From: Ruania halotolerans
Lineage (GTDB): Bacteria > Actinomycetota > Actinomycetes > Actinomycetales > Beutenbergiaceae
Length of the DNA stretch: 64,000 nucleotides
Reading direction: 5' to 3'
Assembly (NCBI RefSeq): GCF_021049285.1
Contig: NZ_CP088017.1
Coordinates: forward strand, 1,561,380-1,625,379
The translations under genes were made by a program, and so were the position numbers. Numbering within the stretch: the stretch's first letter is position 1; each line of letters opens with the position of its first letter. This document shows positions 1 through 8,460 of this stretch, piece after piece. The notes under the pieces were generated by a model. The model did not search any database and was not told the DNA's origin. It worked only from the letters and a program-made list of their open reading frames with translations.

Positions 1-1
1 C

Positions 2-760
2 GCGCTGGGCCTGCCCGTGCTGTGCGAGAAGCCGATGGCGGAGTCGGTCGCGCAATGCCTGCCGATGATCGCGGCGGCGGAGCGGGCCGGGCAGCTACTG
101 ATGATCTCCCAGTCGCGGCGCTACTACAGCCAGCTGGCGTCGCTGCGGGAGGTACTCGGCGGACTGGGGCCCGTGGAGGTTGCCCGGTGCGATTTCGCTC
201 GCGCACCGCATTTCGGCGGATTCCGGGAGCAGATGGCCGAGCCGCTGATCGTGGATATGGCGATCCACCAGTTCGATCTCGCGCGTGATCTGATGGGCGC
301 CGACCCCGTGAGCGTCTACTGCGAATCGTCCAATCCGAGCTGGTCCTGGTACGCCGGCAATGCGGTGGCGACTGCGGTGTTCACATTCGCGGGCGGTAGC
401 CGGTTCGCCTACACCGGCACCTGGTGCGGGCCGTACCCGGAGACATCGTGGAACGGCACATGGCAACTGGGTGCCAGCGGCGGGGGAGTGCGGTGGGACG
501 GCGATCACCTCCCGACGGCGTACGCCCCCGACGGTGCGCCGCTGGCGGTGCACGAGCGTAAGGTGCCCGAGGAGATCGCCGGCTCGTTGGCCGAGTTCGT
601 GGCGTGCCTGCGCGACGGCACCGAACCGGCGACGGCGGGTTGGCGGAATGTCATCAGCGTCGCCATGGTCGAGGCGGCGGTGCGATCCTCAGCTGAAGCC
701 CGGGTGGTCACCATCGCCGAGGTGATGGACGGGGCCCGCGAGACGGCGTTCGCGACCTGA
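2..760 (+). CDS. Gfo/Idh/MocA-family oxidoreductase, 5'-truncated by the window edge
   Basis: This is the C-terminal part of an NAD(P)-dependent sugar or inositol dehydrogenase-like protein. The frame is open from base 2, so the start and the N-terminal Rossmann GxGxxG segment lie outside the window. The visible part opens with the family's CEKPMA motif (the Lys-Pro of the EKP signature lies at the cofactor/substrate interface) and continues into the alpha/beta C-terminal domain with a DMAIHQFDLARDLMG segment (catalytic His/Asp region). Such proteins oxidise or epimerise sugar hydroxyls in the cytoplasm; the substrate cannot be read from sequence. It ends with TGA and is followed by a 61-base gap, so it is probably the last gene of an upstream sugar operon. 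Confidence 0.9.
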   Translation, partial: ALGLPVLCEKPMAESVAQCLPMIAAAERAGQLLMISQSRRYYSQLASLREVLGGLGPVEVARCDFARAPHFGGFREQMAEPLIVDMAIHQFDLARDLMGADPVSVYCESSNPSWSWYAGNAVATAVFTFAGGSRFAYTGTWCGPYPETSWNGTWQLGASGGGVRWDGDHLPTAYAPDGAPLAVHERKVPEEIAGSLAEFVACLRDGTEPATAGWRNVISVAMVEAAVRSSAEARVVTIAEVMDGARETAFAT

Positions 761-821
761 GCGTTGCAGGGGTTGTGGTGCCCCGCTACCGTGTCGGCAG
801 GATCGGACGAACGGGGGACGT

Positions 822-1028
822 ATGGGCGTCAGCTACGACGTGGCCTTCACTCTGGCGTGGGTTCTTCCCGCGGTGCTGATGGTGGTGGCCCTGGTCAGTG
901 CAGTCCGCCATCCGGGGCTTCGGGATCTCGTGCAGGTGGCATGGTTCGCGCTGATCGTGCTGGCGCCCGTGGTGGGCCCGATCCTGTGGTTCGTGGCTGG
1001 CCGCAGATCGGTCGCCCGGCAGGCCTGA
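822..1028 (+). CDS. Small PLDc_N-type membrane protein
   Basis: A 68-residue protein with two predicted membrane helices (about residues 8-28 and 38-58) joined by a short charged loop, ending in a GRRS basic tail. The pattern of a hydrophobic helix, an arginine-containing loop, and W-x-x-x-VLAPVVGPILWFVAGR matches the phospholipase D N-terminal membrane domain (PLDc_N), which is found alone in many actinobacteria. Known members have no established function. It sits 45 bases upstream of gltX on the same strand and could share its transcript. The ATG start is preceded by GGGGGA at 6-7 bases. Confidence 0.75.
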   Translation: MGVSYDVAFTLAWVLPAVLMVVALVSAVRHPGLRDLVQVAWFALIVLAPVVGPILWFVAGRRSVARQA

Positions 1029-1072
1029 CCACGGGGAGCGTCCGGCTCCGGCACCAGTAGGCTGGAGCCATC

Positions 1073-2572
1073 ATGACGACTCCCGCTTCCGGCGCCGATG
1101 TGCGCGTCCGCTTCTGCCCCTCGCCCACCGGGACCCCGCACGTCGGGCTGATCCGTACGGCCTTGTTCAACTGGGCGCAGGCCCGCCACCACGGCGGCAC
1201 GTTCGTGTTCCGCATCGAGGACACTGACGCCGCGCGGGACAGTCAGGACAGCTACGACCAGCTCCTCGACGCCCTGCGGTGGCTCGGCCTCGACTGGGAC
1301 GAGGGTGTCGAGGTGGGCGGGCCGGACGGACCGTACCGGCAGTCCGAGCGGTCGGCGATCTACGCCGACGTCGCTGACAAGCTGCTTGCCTCCGGGTATG
1401 CGTACGAGTCGTTCTCCACCCCGGAGGAGATTGAGTCCCGCCACCGGGCCGCCGGGCGGGACCCCAAGCTCGGGTACGACGGCTATGACCGCGACCTGAC
1501 CAAGGAGCAGAAGGCGGCATTCCTTGCTGAGGGCCGCACCCCGGTGTTGCGTCTGCGGATGCCGGCCGAGGACATCACCTTCACCGATCTGGTGCGGGGC
1601 GAGGTGACCTTCGCCGCCGGCTCGGTGCCCGACTTCGTGATCGTGCGCGGCAACGGGCAGCCGCTGTACACCCTCACCAACCCCCTCGACGATGCGCTGA
1701 TGCGGATCACGCACGTGCTGCGCGGAGAGGACCTGCTCTCCTCCACCCCGCGGCAGATTGCCCTGCACCGGGCGCTGACCGAACTCGGAATCGCCGAGGG
1801 GGTGCCCGCCTACGGGCATCTGCCGATGGTGACGGGCGAGGGCAATAAGAAGCTCTCCAAGCGCGCTCCCGAGTCGAACCTGTTCCTGCATCGCGAGCGC
1901 GGCTTCATCCCCGAGGGTCTGCTCAACTACCTGGCGCTGCTGGGCTGGAGCATCTCCCCGGACAACGACATCTTCACCCAGGCCGAGATGGTGGCCGCTT
2001 TCGATGTCTCCGACGTGAACCCGAACCCGGCGCGGTTCGACCAGAAGAAGGCCGAGGCGATCAACGCCGCCCACCTGCGGCTGCTCCCCGCCGAGGACTT
2101 CCGCGCCCGGCTGGTGCCGTACCTGCACGAGGCCGGCGTGGTTCCCGCGGCCACGTTCAAGGAACTGACGGCGGAGCACCAGCAGTTGCTCGAGCTCGCC
2201 GCACCTTTGGTCCAGGAGCGGATGACGTTACTCGGCGAGGCGCCCGGGATGCTCGGGTTCCTGTTCATGGCCGATGACGCCGTGGTGATCGCTGAGGACG
2301 CGCGCGAGGCATTGCGACCAGAGGCGGCTGAGGTGCTCGACCGCTCGATCACGGTGCTCGAGGGGCTTCAGGATCTCAGCCCCGAGCCGCAGCAGGCGGC
2401 GTTCAAGGCGGTGTTGGTGGAGGAGCTGGGTATCAAGCCGCGATTCGCGTTCGCCCCGTTGCGGGTGGCGATCACCGGGCGGCGAGTCTCACCGCCATTA
2501 TTCGAGTCCATCGAGATCCTGGGAAAGGACTCGGCACTGACCAGGCTCAGGGCGTTGCGCGCGACGCTCTGA
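1073..2572 (+). CDS. gltX: Glutamate--tRNA ligase
   Basis: A class I aminoacyl-tRNA synthetase of 499 residues, the usual length for the bacterial enzyme; it charges tRNA-Glu (and, in actinobacteria that use the transamidation route, also tRNA-Gln) with glutamate. The HIGH signature appears as HVGL at residues 23-26 after RFCPSPTG, and the KMSKS loop as KKLSKR at 259-264. The [23 protein letters not shown] segment is typical of actinobacterial GltX. The C-terminal anticodon-binding helical domain ends [11 protein letters not shown]. The location just upstream of tRNA-Gln and tRNA-Glu genes is a conserved actinobacterial arrangement and supports the assignment. A long open frame on the opposite strand is a shadow. 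Confidence 0.98.
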   Translation: MTTPASGADVRVRFCPSPTGTPHVGLIRTALFNWAQARHHGGTFVFRIEDTDAARDSQDSYDQLLDALRWLGLDWDEGVEVGGPDGPYRQSERSAIYADVADKLLASGYAYESFSTPEEIESRHRAAGRDPKLGYDGYDRDLTKEQKAAFLAEGRTPVLRLRMPAEDITFTDLVRGEVTFAAGSVPDFVIVRGNGQPLYTLTNPLDDALMRITHVLRGEDLLSSTPRQIALHRALTELGIAEGVPAYGHLPMVTGEGNKKLSKRAPESNLFLHRERGFIPEGLLNYLALLGWSISPDNDIFTQAEMVAAFDVSDVNPNPARFDQKKAEAINAAHLRLLPAEDFRARLVPYLHEAGVVPAATFKELTAEHQQLLELAAPLVQERMTLLGEAPGMLGFLFMADDAVVIAEDAREALRPEAAEVLDRSITVLEGLQDLSPEPQQAAFKAVLVEELGIKPRFAFAPLRVAITGRRVSPPLFESIEILGKDSALTRLRALRATL

Positions 2573-2610
2573 GTCGGTCGTGGGAGGTCGTGGCTGTGGG
2601 CAGCTCCAGT

Positions 2611-2949
2611 TCAGCGACGGATCTCGAACGAGGGGTGACCGGCGGGTTCTTCTTCGAAGATCTCCCGGGCGCTCACCCGTGCCCGCGGGGGACCGGTGGC
2701 CAGCCATTCCACCAGGTCGTCGACGGCGCCGGGTGTGCCTTCCACCCAGACCTCCACAGTGCCATCGGGCAAATTGCGAACCCAGCCCGTGACACCGAGA
2801 GGTTCGGCGGCGCGGCGACAGGACGCCCTGAAGTTCACGCCCTGAACTCGGCCGGTCACAGACACCCGACGGGCCACGTGCGCACTGGGGCGAGACTCGC
2901 GCGTTGCGGGCGGTTTACGGCCACTCGGTCTCCACTTCACCGCTCCCAT
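2611..2949 (-). CDS. acyP: Acylphosphatase
   Basis: A small enzyme (about 112 residues, with a core of about 90) that hydrolyses acyl phosphates such as carbamoyl phosphate and 1,3-bisphosphoglycerate in the cytoplasm. The core has VTGRVQGVNFR, matching the G-x-V-Q-G-V-x-F-R phosphate-binding signature with its catalytic arginine, and GWVRNLPDGTVEVWVEG with the catalytic asparagine. The N-terminal 25 or so residues are basic and not part of the fold. I chose ATG at 2949; a GTG at 2973 and later GTG codons remain possible because no strong ribosome-binding site is visible. It is convergent with gltX. Confidence 0.9.
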   Translation of the reverse strand: MGAVKWRPSGRKPPATRESRPSAHVARRVSVTGRVQGVNFRASCRRAAEPLGVTGWVRNLPDGTVEVWVEGTPGAVDDLVEWLATGPPRARVSAREIFEEEPAGHPSFEIRR

Positions 2950-3093
2950 CTTGCCTGATGTGACGTCGCCCACGCGCGCCGGTTTGGGTGCCAGCGCGCT
3001 CTCCGGTACAGTTTCACGTCGGCACGGCGTTCGCGTTCGCGGTCCTCAAGGCGTGTGTGAGGGTAGGAAAACGGAGCGAACACCTTGACACCA

Positions 3094-3165
3094 TGGGGTA
3101 TGGTGTAATCGGCAGCACGACTGTTTCTGGTACAGTTAGTCTAGGTTCGAGTCCTGGTACCCCAG
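3094..3165 (+). tRNA. tRNA-Gln (anticodon CTG)
   Basis: A 72-base cloverleaf. The acceptor stem TGGGGTA (3094-3100) pairs with TACCCCA (3158-3164), followed by discriminator G. The anticodon stem ACTGT/ACAGT encloses the loop TTCTGGT, giving anticodon CTG. The T-arm has the invariant TTCGAGT loop. CCA is not encoded. It lies 55 bases before tRNA-Glu, and the two probably form one transcript ending at the strong hairpin at 3299-3329. Confidence 0.95.
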
Positions 3166-3220
3166 CGAGAATCGTCCCGGGTCGCTCCCCGGAGTCCGGT
3201 ACGGTTCTTTTTTGTTGCAC

Positions 3221-3293
3221 GGCCCCGTCGTCTAGTGGCCTAGGACGCCGCCCTCTCAAGGCGGTAGCGCCGGTTCGAATCCGGTCGGGGCTA
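3221..3293 (+). tRNA. tRNA-Glu (anticodon CTC)
   Basis: A 73-base cloverleaf. The acceptor stem GGCCCCG (3221-3227) pairs with CGGGGCT (3286-3292) with a G-U closing pair, and the discriminator is A. The anticodon stem CCGCC/GGCGG encloses CTCTCAA, giving anticodon CTC. The T-arm is GCCGG-TTCGAAT-CCGGT. CCA is not encoded. The stem-loop terminator follows six bases after the gene. Confidence 0.95.
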
Positions 3294-3298
3294 CATCG

Positions 3299-3329
3299 GA
3301 AGGCCCCCGCTCATCGAGCGGGGGCCTTC
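3299..3329 (+). terminator. Strong hairpin terminator after the tRNA pair
   Basis: A perfect 14-bp GC-rich stem (3299-3312 against 3316-3329) with a three-base ATC loop lies directly downstream of tRNA-Glu and is followed by TCATTCTT. It is also only 27 bases beyond the stop of the leftward sulfatase gene (3356), so it can serve both converging transcripts. Confidence 0.85.
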
Positions 3330-3355
3330 GTCATTCTTGCTCGGAGTAGGGCGGC

Positions 3356-4846
3356 TCAGAACTCCGAGAGGCGACGCTGGGACCGGTCCTCGGTGGCCAC
3401 GAGGACGTCCAGCAGCATCCGCTCCAGCTCCAGGCGTGTGCCATCGGCTTCCGGAGCGTTCCACAGGTTCACCTGCTCGTGTGGGTCGTTCGCGAGGTCG
3501 TAGAGTTCGCCTTCTCGCGCGCGTGCTGTGGACGGCGGTCCGTGGTGCACCACGATCTTCCAATCGCCCTGGCGCAGCATCGTGGTGTGCACCGGGGGGT
3601 CGTAGGGCCAGCAACTGTTCCGGTACTCCGAGAGCACCCAGTTCCGGTCCTCCCAGGCGCTCGTGTCCGCGGCGCTACCGCTACCCTCGTTGCTGTCCCT
3701 GTAGGCCTCGCCGGCATCCTCGGTGCGCCACAACGGTGCCAGATCCCGGCCCTGCTGCCTCGGCATCGCGTCCACCCCGGCGGCGGCGAGTAGCGTGGGG
3801 GCGAGGTCGATCCACTCGACTAATTCATCGCGAACAGTCTCGGGCTGGATCCGACTCGGCCAACGCACGAGCAGAGGCACCCGGACTGAGCAGTCGAACA
3901 TCATTGGCCCCTTGAGCAGCATCTGGTGGTCGCCGAGCATCTCGCCGTGATCGCTGGTGAAGATGACGATGGTGTCCTCGGCCAGCCCTTCTGCCTCCAA
4001 AGTGTCCAGAATCCGCCCCACTTCGTCGTCCACGAGGGTCACCATCGCGTAGTAGTGGGCGATGATGTCTTGAATCTCGGAGTCTGTGTGCTCGGCGAAG
4101 CCCCGTGAGGCGCCGGCGTAGGACTTCTTCGAAGCCTCGCTGTAGATTGCGGGCTTGGTGGAGAGGTCCGAGTGGATGGGACCGGGGAGCGCCTGGGCGT
4201 CGTAGCGCCCGCGGTATTCCGGCGGGGAACCGAACCCGTGGTGCGGATCGAAGAAATTCACCACGAAGCAGAACGGCTTGTCCTTCTCCCGCCCGGTAGT
4301 GAGGTACTCGATGGTCTCCTCGCCGATCCAGCGGCTGTAGTGCTGCTCGGTGGGCAGGGTGTCGATCGCCGCTGCCCCACCCCGCGCCATCGCGTCATCC
4401 AACACCCCAGGGAAGGTCTTCTCCAGCCAGGTGTGATAGTGGTTCGCCTCACTGCGCACGTAGGGGTCGTGCGACCACCGGAATACCCGGAACCCGTCAT
4501 CCACCCGGGGCTCGACCCGGTGGTGTTGGGCAGCGCCGAGATGGAACTTGCCGACCAACCCGCAGTCGTACCCGGCGTCGGTCAGAGCCCGAGTGAACAG
4601 CTGTTCGTCCGGGTTGATGTCCACGCCGTTGGCCCACACGCCGTGATTGTGCAGGTATCTGCTAGTCATCAAGCTGGCGCGCGAGGGTGCGCACACCGAC
4701 GATTGCACGTAGCAGTTCGTGAACCTGGCGCCCTGGGCGGCGAGCCGGTCAAGGTGCGGGGTCGTGATGTGCGGGTTTCCAGAGGCGCCGAGGGCGTCCC
4801 AGCGCTGCTGGTCGGTGCTGATGAGCAGGATGTTCGGGCGAGTCAT
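3356..4846 (-). CDS. Cys-type sulfatase (type I, formylglycine-dependent)
   Basis: A 496-residue alkaline-phosphatase-superfamily sulfatase that would remove sulfate esters from a sugar or other organic sulfate. The maturation motif C-A-P-S-R is at residues 52-56, where Cys52 is converted to formylglycine. Metal-binding features include the N-terminal ISTDQQRWDALG (Asp12) and the later FTSDHGEMLGDH. The TDQQ form of the first metal motif resembles the choline-sulfatase/glycan-sulfatase branch. No signal peptide is visible, so it should act in the cytoplasm on imported substrate. It is the last gene of the leftward operon SBP-permease-permease-sulfatase, 46 bases after the permease, which suggests uptake and then desulfation of a sulfated saccharide. 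The formylglycine-generating enzyme is not in the window. The exact substrate is unknown. Confidence 0.92.
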   Translation of the reverse strand: MTRPNILLISTDQQRWDALGASGNPHITTPHLDRLAAQGARFTNCYVQSSVCAPSRASLMTSRYLHNHGVWANGVDINPDEQLFTRALTDAGYDCGLVGKFHLGAAQHHRVEPRVDDGFRVFRWSHDPYVRSEANHYHTWLEKTFPGVLDDAMARGGAAAIDTLPTEQHYSRWIGEETIEYLTTGREKDKPFCFVVNFFDPHHGFGSPPEYRGRYDAQALPGPIHSDLSTKPAIYSEASKKSYAGASRGFAEHTDSEIQDIIAHYYAMVTLVDDEVGRILDTLEAEGLAEDTIVIFTSDHGEMLGDHQMLLKGPMMFDCSVRVPLLVRWPSRIQPETVRDELVEWIDLAPTLLAAAGVDAMPRQQGRDLAPLWRTEDAGEAYRDSNEGSGSAADTSAWEDRNWVLSEYRNSCWPYDPPVHTTMLRQGDWKIVVHHGPPSTARAREGELYDLANDPHEQVNLWNAPEADGTRLELERMLLDVLVATEDRSQRRLSEF

Positions 4847-4892
4847 GAATCTCCGTCAGACAAGAGGAAGGGGCAGGGAGTCGTGGGGTGAG

Positions 4893-5786
4893 TCAGTTCT
4901 TCACGGCACCGGCGATTCCCTCCACGAAGTGCCGTTGCAGCGCCAGGAACAGCACGAGGATCGGCAACAGCGAAAGCGAGGCCGCCGCGGCGAGACCGGA
5001 CCAGTCGGTCGAGTTCGTGCCTTCGAACGCGAGCATCCCCACAGCCAGAGTGCGGTTCTCCGGCACGCTGAAGGTGAACACCAGCGGGAGGAAGAAGTTG
5101 TTCCACGTGGCCAGAAAGGTGAGCACGACCACTGTCGAGGTGATCGGGCCGGAGAGCGGCAGCATGATTCGGAAGAAGGTGCGCAGGAATCCGGCACCGT
5201 CCATGACGGCGGCCTCCTCCAATTCCTTGGGCACCCGGGAGAAGAACCCGGCGTACAGCAGCACGGCTGCCACGTGGCCGCTCCCGGAGAGCGCGAGGAT
5301 CAGTCCGACATGGGTGTTCAGCAGCCCCATCAGGTCTGTCAGCTCCACCACCGGCACGATGAACAGGCCGGTAGGGATGAACATCGTGGCGGCGAGTACG
5401 CCCACGAGAAGCCGCCGCCCAAGGAATCGGAATCGAGCGATGACATATCCCGCCGCCGCGCAGCGCACGACCACGATCATCACCGTCGCCACGGTGATGA
5501 TGATGGTGTTCAGCATGTAACGGTCGAAGCCGGCATCACTCCAGGCGCGCGCGTAGTTGTCCCAGTGCCAACTTTCGGGCCACAGAGACAGTCCGGAACT
5601 GAAGATCCCCATCGCATCCTTGACTGATGCGGACAGAATCCACAGCAGCGGGTAGACCCAGGCGAGAGCCACGACGGCGAGCACGACGGTTTGGGTCCAC
5701 CGCACCGCGCGCCGGGACAGCCGTGATCGGCGTACGCCCGGTGCGCCGAGGGGCATAGTGTCTTTGGTCAACGAACGCGTGCTCAT
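4893..5786 (-). CDS. Carbohydrate ABC importer permease (MalG type)
   Basis: Inner-membrane permease of 297 residues with about six membrane helices. The first helix is near residues 32-52, and the cytoplasmic EAA loop (EEAAVMDGAG...RIMLPL) is near residues 191-211; in this family that loop docks to the ATPase. The ATG at 5786 is preceded by AAGGAGGTGC and overlaps the stop of the upstream permease by four bases (ATGA), indicating translational coupling. It forms a heterodimer with the 5783-6748 permease, is fed by the binding protein at 6750-8219, and no ATPase is encoded nearby. A much longer open frame through this gene starts out of frame with the neighbour and is not used. Confidence 0.93.
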   Translation of the reverse strand: MSTRSLTKDTMPLGAPGVRRSRLSRRAVRWTQTVVLAVVALAWVYPLLWILSASVKDAMGIFSSGLSLWPESWHWDNYARAWSDAGFDRYMLNTIIITVATVMIVVVRCAAAGYVIARFRFLGRRLLVGVLAATMFIPTGLFIVPVVELTDLMGLLNTHVGLILALSGSGHVAAVLLYAGFFSRVPKELEEAAVMDGAGFLRTFFRIMLPLSGPITSTVVVLTFLATWNNFFLPLVFTFSVPENRTLAVGMLAFEGTNSTDWSGLAAAASLSLLPILVLFLALQRHFVEGIAGAVKN

Positions 5787-6748
5787 GCGAGCACCTCCTT
5801 GCGTGCCCGGAGCGTGCGGCTGATGAGTAGCAGGCTGCCAACAAGGAGTACGGTGACCACCCCGAACAGCACGCCGAGGGTCGCTGCGTAGCCGAGGTTC
5901 GGATTTGCCGCGGCGAACGCCTGGTCGTAGATGTAGACCTCGGTGACCATGGTCGAGAAGTACGGTCCGCCGCCGGTCATGGTGAGCACGAGGTCGAAGA
6001 TCTGCATCGTCTCCACCACGGTGAGCAGACCGATGATGACGGTGAAGGGCACCAGGAGCGGCATGGTGATGTGCGCGAAGCGCCCCCACGCGCCGGCACC
6101 GTCGAGCTCGGCGGCCTCGTACAAGGTGACCGGGACCGTCTGCAGGGCGGCGAGCCAGTAGATCATCGTGATGCCCATCCACTTCCAGATGTGCACACCC
6201 ATCACCGACCACAACGCAGTGTCAGAGCTACCGAGGAAGTCCACCGGTGAAATGCCGATCAGTTCGAGCAGGGCATTGACCGGACCGCTGGAAGGATCCA
6301 GCACGAACCCCATCACGATTCCGATGATCGCCGTGGTCGCCACCACGGGGATGAAGAACGCTGTGCGCAGGAGTCGCGCCAAGGGGAGCCGCGGGTTGTT
6401 CAGCATGATGGCGAGTACCAGGGCGAGTGCTACCCGTACTGGCACGGTCACGGCGATGATGAGCAGCGTCACGCCGACCGACCGCCAGAACAATGGGTCG
6501 GCCAGGGCCCGTTCGTAGTTGGTCAAGCCGGTGAACGAACGGTCCGTACCCAGACCGCGCCAGTCCAGCATCGAGTAGAAGACGCTGGACAGGCTCGGCC
6601 AGACGGTATAGAGCCCGAACAGCAGCACAGTGGGCACCAGGAATGCGTACACCCACGGGCTCAAGCGTCGGTGCACCGGGCCCTTCGAAGCGCTGCTCCC
6701 GGCGGCAGTGCCATGGCGGAGGTTCCTCTGGGTGAGAGTGGCCGTCAC
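5783..6748 (-). CDS. Carbohydrate ABC importer permease (MalF/UgpA type)
   Basis: Inner-membrane permease of 321 residues from a GTG at 6748, one base after the stop of the binding-protein gene (TGACGTG). An upstream GTG at 6808 would overlap the binding protein by 59 bases and is less likely. It has a cytoplasmic N-tail, a first helix at about residues 32-50, the typical periplasmic LTNYERALADPLFW segment, and the EAA loop YEAAELDGAG...ITMPLL near 210-231. With the MalG-type partner it forms the channel of an ABC importer for a di- or oligosaccharide. Linkage to the sulfatase suggests a sulfated substrate; this is inference. Confidence 0.93.
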   Translation of the reverse strand: MTATLTQRNLRHGTAAGSSASKGPVHRRLSPWVYAFLVPTVLLFGLYTVWPSLSSVFYSMLDWRGLGTDRSFTGLTNYERALADPLFWRSVGVTLLIIAVTVPVRVALALVLAIMLNNPRLPLARLLRTAFFIPVVATTAIIGIVMGFVLDPSSGPVNALLELIGISPVDFLGSSDTALWSVMGVHIWKWMGITMIYWLAALQTVPVTLYEAAELDGAGAWGRFAHITMPLLVPFTVIIGLLTVVETMQIFDLVLTMTGGGPYFSTMVTEVYIYDQAFAAANPNLGYAATLGVLFGVVTVLLVGSLLLISRTLRARKEVLA

Positions 6749-6749
6749 G

Positions 6750-8219
6750 TCAGTACTTCTCCGGATCGTAGTCGGTCCCGAGTTGGTAGTCGCTGAAGAT
6801 CCAGTCATCGATGGACACCTCGGTTCCGTCCGCCGTCACGGTTTCGATCGCACGGTCACGCTCGGCGCTGAGGCCGTCGCTGTAGGTGGTCAGCGCCACC
6901 CGTGCATCGTCGATGTCGCCACCGAGATAGCCCTGGACGATCTCCCCCAAAGTGGGGCGGATCTCTTCCATCTCGGCGATGACCGATCCGACGGCCGAGT
7001 TGCGGGCCAGCGGACTGGGTGCCAACCGGCACCACTGGCTGTAGATGTCGATGGCGCGGGCGTAGGACGGGTCCACGTCCGCTTCGGCCACCACGGAGAG
7101 ATCAGCGGGCGGCTGATCCATGTTCTGCGCCAGCGCCAGTGCGAAGTCCGGGGTGGTCAGGAGGGAGAACAGTTCGTTCACGGCCTCTCCATGCGAGCTG
7201 GTGGCCGATTGCCAGAACTGCCCGGTGGCGGGGCCACGGGCGGAGTAGCCCGCGCCGTCGGGGGTGGGCATATTCGCTACCGAGATGCGCGGCAGGAAGT
7301 CGGCAAACTGTCCGCTCAGCACGCCCGGGTTCCACGGACCGTCGAAGAAGACCGCCGCCTCGCCGGCAGCCCACCGGGCCCGCGCCTCCTTGGCATCCAG
7401 CGAGGTTGAGGCGGGCAGCATGACGCCGTCGGCGATGAGCGATTGCAGGAATTCCAGTGCGTCCACGAAGCCGTCGCCGTGGAACACGTAGTCACCGGTC
7501 CGCGGGTCGGTGATCTCGGGAGAGGAGGCGCCGGAGGTGTTGAACGCGAGTGGCTGGCCCGCCCCCTGCGCCAGGTCGATCAGGTGCTCCTCGAGACGGC
7601 CGTCGAAAGCGATGTTGGTGACCCAGCCGGACATCTGCCCGGCGGCGGTGATCTCGCGGCAGATCCTGCGGAACTCCTCCCAGCTGAACGTCATCGCGTC
7701 TGGGTCGCCGCCTGCACGCTCGACCTCCTCGGAGACGAACCAGGTCAGACTGGAATGCTGTCGGTGGGTGAAGATCGGTACTGAGTAGACCTCACCCTCG
7801 AATATGCTCACGCCTTCGACGAGCAGCCCTTCCATCGCCGCCTGGGCTTCGGCGTTGAGAGCCACCGGGGAGATCAACTCGCGCGAGACCAAAGCGGGGG
7901 TCGGAATACCGGTGAGGTTGCTGAACACGTCGGGCATCTGGTCGCTACCCAGCGCGAGCTGGAGTGCCTCACCCATGTCGTTCGGGTTATAGACGGTGCG
8001 CTCCACCTGCGCACCTCCGTCCTCGGCCCAGGCCGCGAAGACTCCTTGTATCGCTCCCTCCAGCGGCTCGAAGTGGTCCCACCACTGCAAGACGCCAGAG
8101 TCGGTTGCTCCCTCACTTGAGCCGGAACCTGCTGAGGAGCGGTTGCAGCCGGCGAGAGCAGCGGCGATCGCGGCGGCAGCGGACGCGCCGAGAACTGTGC
8201 GTCGGCTCGGGATGATCAT
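6750..8219 (-). CDS. Extracellular solute-binding lipoprotein (sugar ABC importer)
   Basis: A 489-residue family 1 solute-binding protein that would capture a carbohydrate outside the cell. The start at 8219 is set by AAGGAGATTTCC just before ATG. The N-terminus reads MIIPSRRTVLG with twin arginines (6-7) and a lipobox ALAGC (Cys25), so it may be exported by Tat and then lipid-anchored. The mature part begins with a low-complexity Ser/Gly linker, then the family's WWDHFEP and later WAAGEAAVFFDGPWNPGV segments. It is the first gene of the sulfatase operon, with a promoter and palindromic operator directly upstream (8237-8285), divergent from the hybrid LacI-type regulator. Confidence 0.93.
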   Translation of the reverse strand: MIIPSRRTVLGASAAAAIAAALAGCNRSSAGSGSSEGATDSGVLQWWDHFEPLEGAIQGVFAAWAEDGGAQVERTVYNPNDMGEALQLALGSDQMPDVFSNLTGIPTPALVSRELISPVALNAEAQAAMEGLLVEGVSIFEGEVYSVPIFTHRQHSSLTWFVSEEVERAGGDPDAMTFSWEEFRRICREITAAGQMSGWVTNIAFDGRLEEHLIDLAQGAGQPLAFNTSGASSPEITDPRTGDYVFHGDGFVDALEFLQSLIADGVMLPASTSLDAKEARARWAAGEAAVFFDGPWNPGVLSGQFADFLPRISVANMPTPDGAGYSARGPATGQFWQSATSSHGEAVNELFSLLTTPDFALALAQNMDQPPADLSVVAEADVDPSYARAIDIYSQWCRLAPSPLARNSAVGSVIAEMEEIRPTLGEIVQGYLGGDIDDARVALTTYSDGLSAERDRAIETVTADGTEVSIDDWIFSDYQLGTDYDPEKY

Positions 8220-8236
8220 GGAAATCTCCTTCGCTG

Positions 8237-8252
8237 GGTACATCGTTGTACC
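8237..8252. promoter_or_regulatory. Candidate operator overlapping the transcription start of the sulfatase operon
   Basis: Inverted repeat GGTACA-TCGT-TGTACC (6-bp perfect arms, 4-base spacer). It lies immediately downstream of the predicted leftward -10 box (8257-8262), so a bound repressor would cover the start point. The divergent LacI-type regulator (8461-10362) is the obvious candidate to bind here. The repeat is seen directly; its role is inferred. Confidence 0.5.
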
Positions 8253-8256
8253 GGGG

Positions 8257-8285
8257 ACGTTAGCCATGCACATCGAGCAGGTCAA
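8257..8285 (-). promoter_or_regulatory. Predicted sigma70-type promoter of the sulfatase/ABC operon
   Basis: On the minus strand: TTGACC (-35, complement of 8280-8285), a 17-base spacer, and TAACGT (-10, complement of 8257-8262). The predicted start point falls at the edge of the GGTACA inverted repeat, about 30 bases upstream of the binding-protein ATG. Confidence 0.5.
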
Positions 8286-8413
8286 CGGCGCTCGGAGCCA
8301 GCGAACGACTGTCGAACTGTCGGCAAGAACCGCGATGGAACCAGCTACTTACGGCCACTGAAGGCTCGTGATGTGGTGTGAGGTCGCCACTCGGGATCGG
8401 TCGCCTGATAATG

Positions 8414-8441
8414 TTGACGTCGTCGAGTGCTTCATTAGTCA
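8414..8441 (+). promoter_or_regulatory. Weak predicted promoter of the hybrid regulator
   Basis: TTGACG (8414-8419), a 16-base spacer, and TAGTCA (8436-8441). If used, the transcript begins near 8448, which excludes the upstream ATG at 8368 and supports translation from GTG 8461 behind GGGAGG (8451-8456). Confidence 0.35.
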
Positions 8442-8460
8442 CTGGACATTGGGAGGTCGT

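Noticed and set aside
833-2179. A 448-codon open frame on the minus strand through gltX
   Set aside because: GC-rich shadow frame opposite a well-supported synthetase gene; His/Gln/Arg-rich translation with no domain; no start signals.
2611-2949. Asn in place of Gly in the acylphosphatase VQGVxFR motif
   Set aside because: That position is variable in the family signature, and both catalytic residues are intact.
3085-3090. Perfect TTGACA just before tRNA-Gln
   Set aside because: A -10 box at the right distance would fall inside the tRNA, so it cannot be the tRNA promoter; probably chance.
3221-3293. tRNA-Glu as an att site for an integrated element
   Set aside because: No integrase, no excisionase and no second copy of the tRNA 3' end seen in the following 15 kb.
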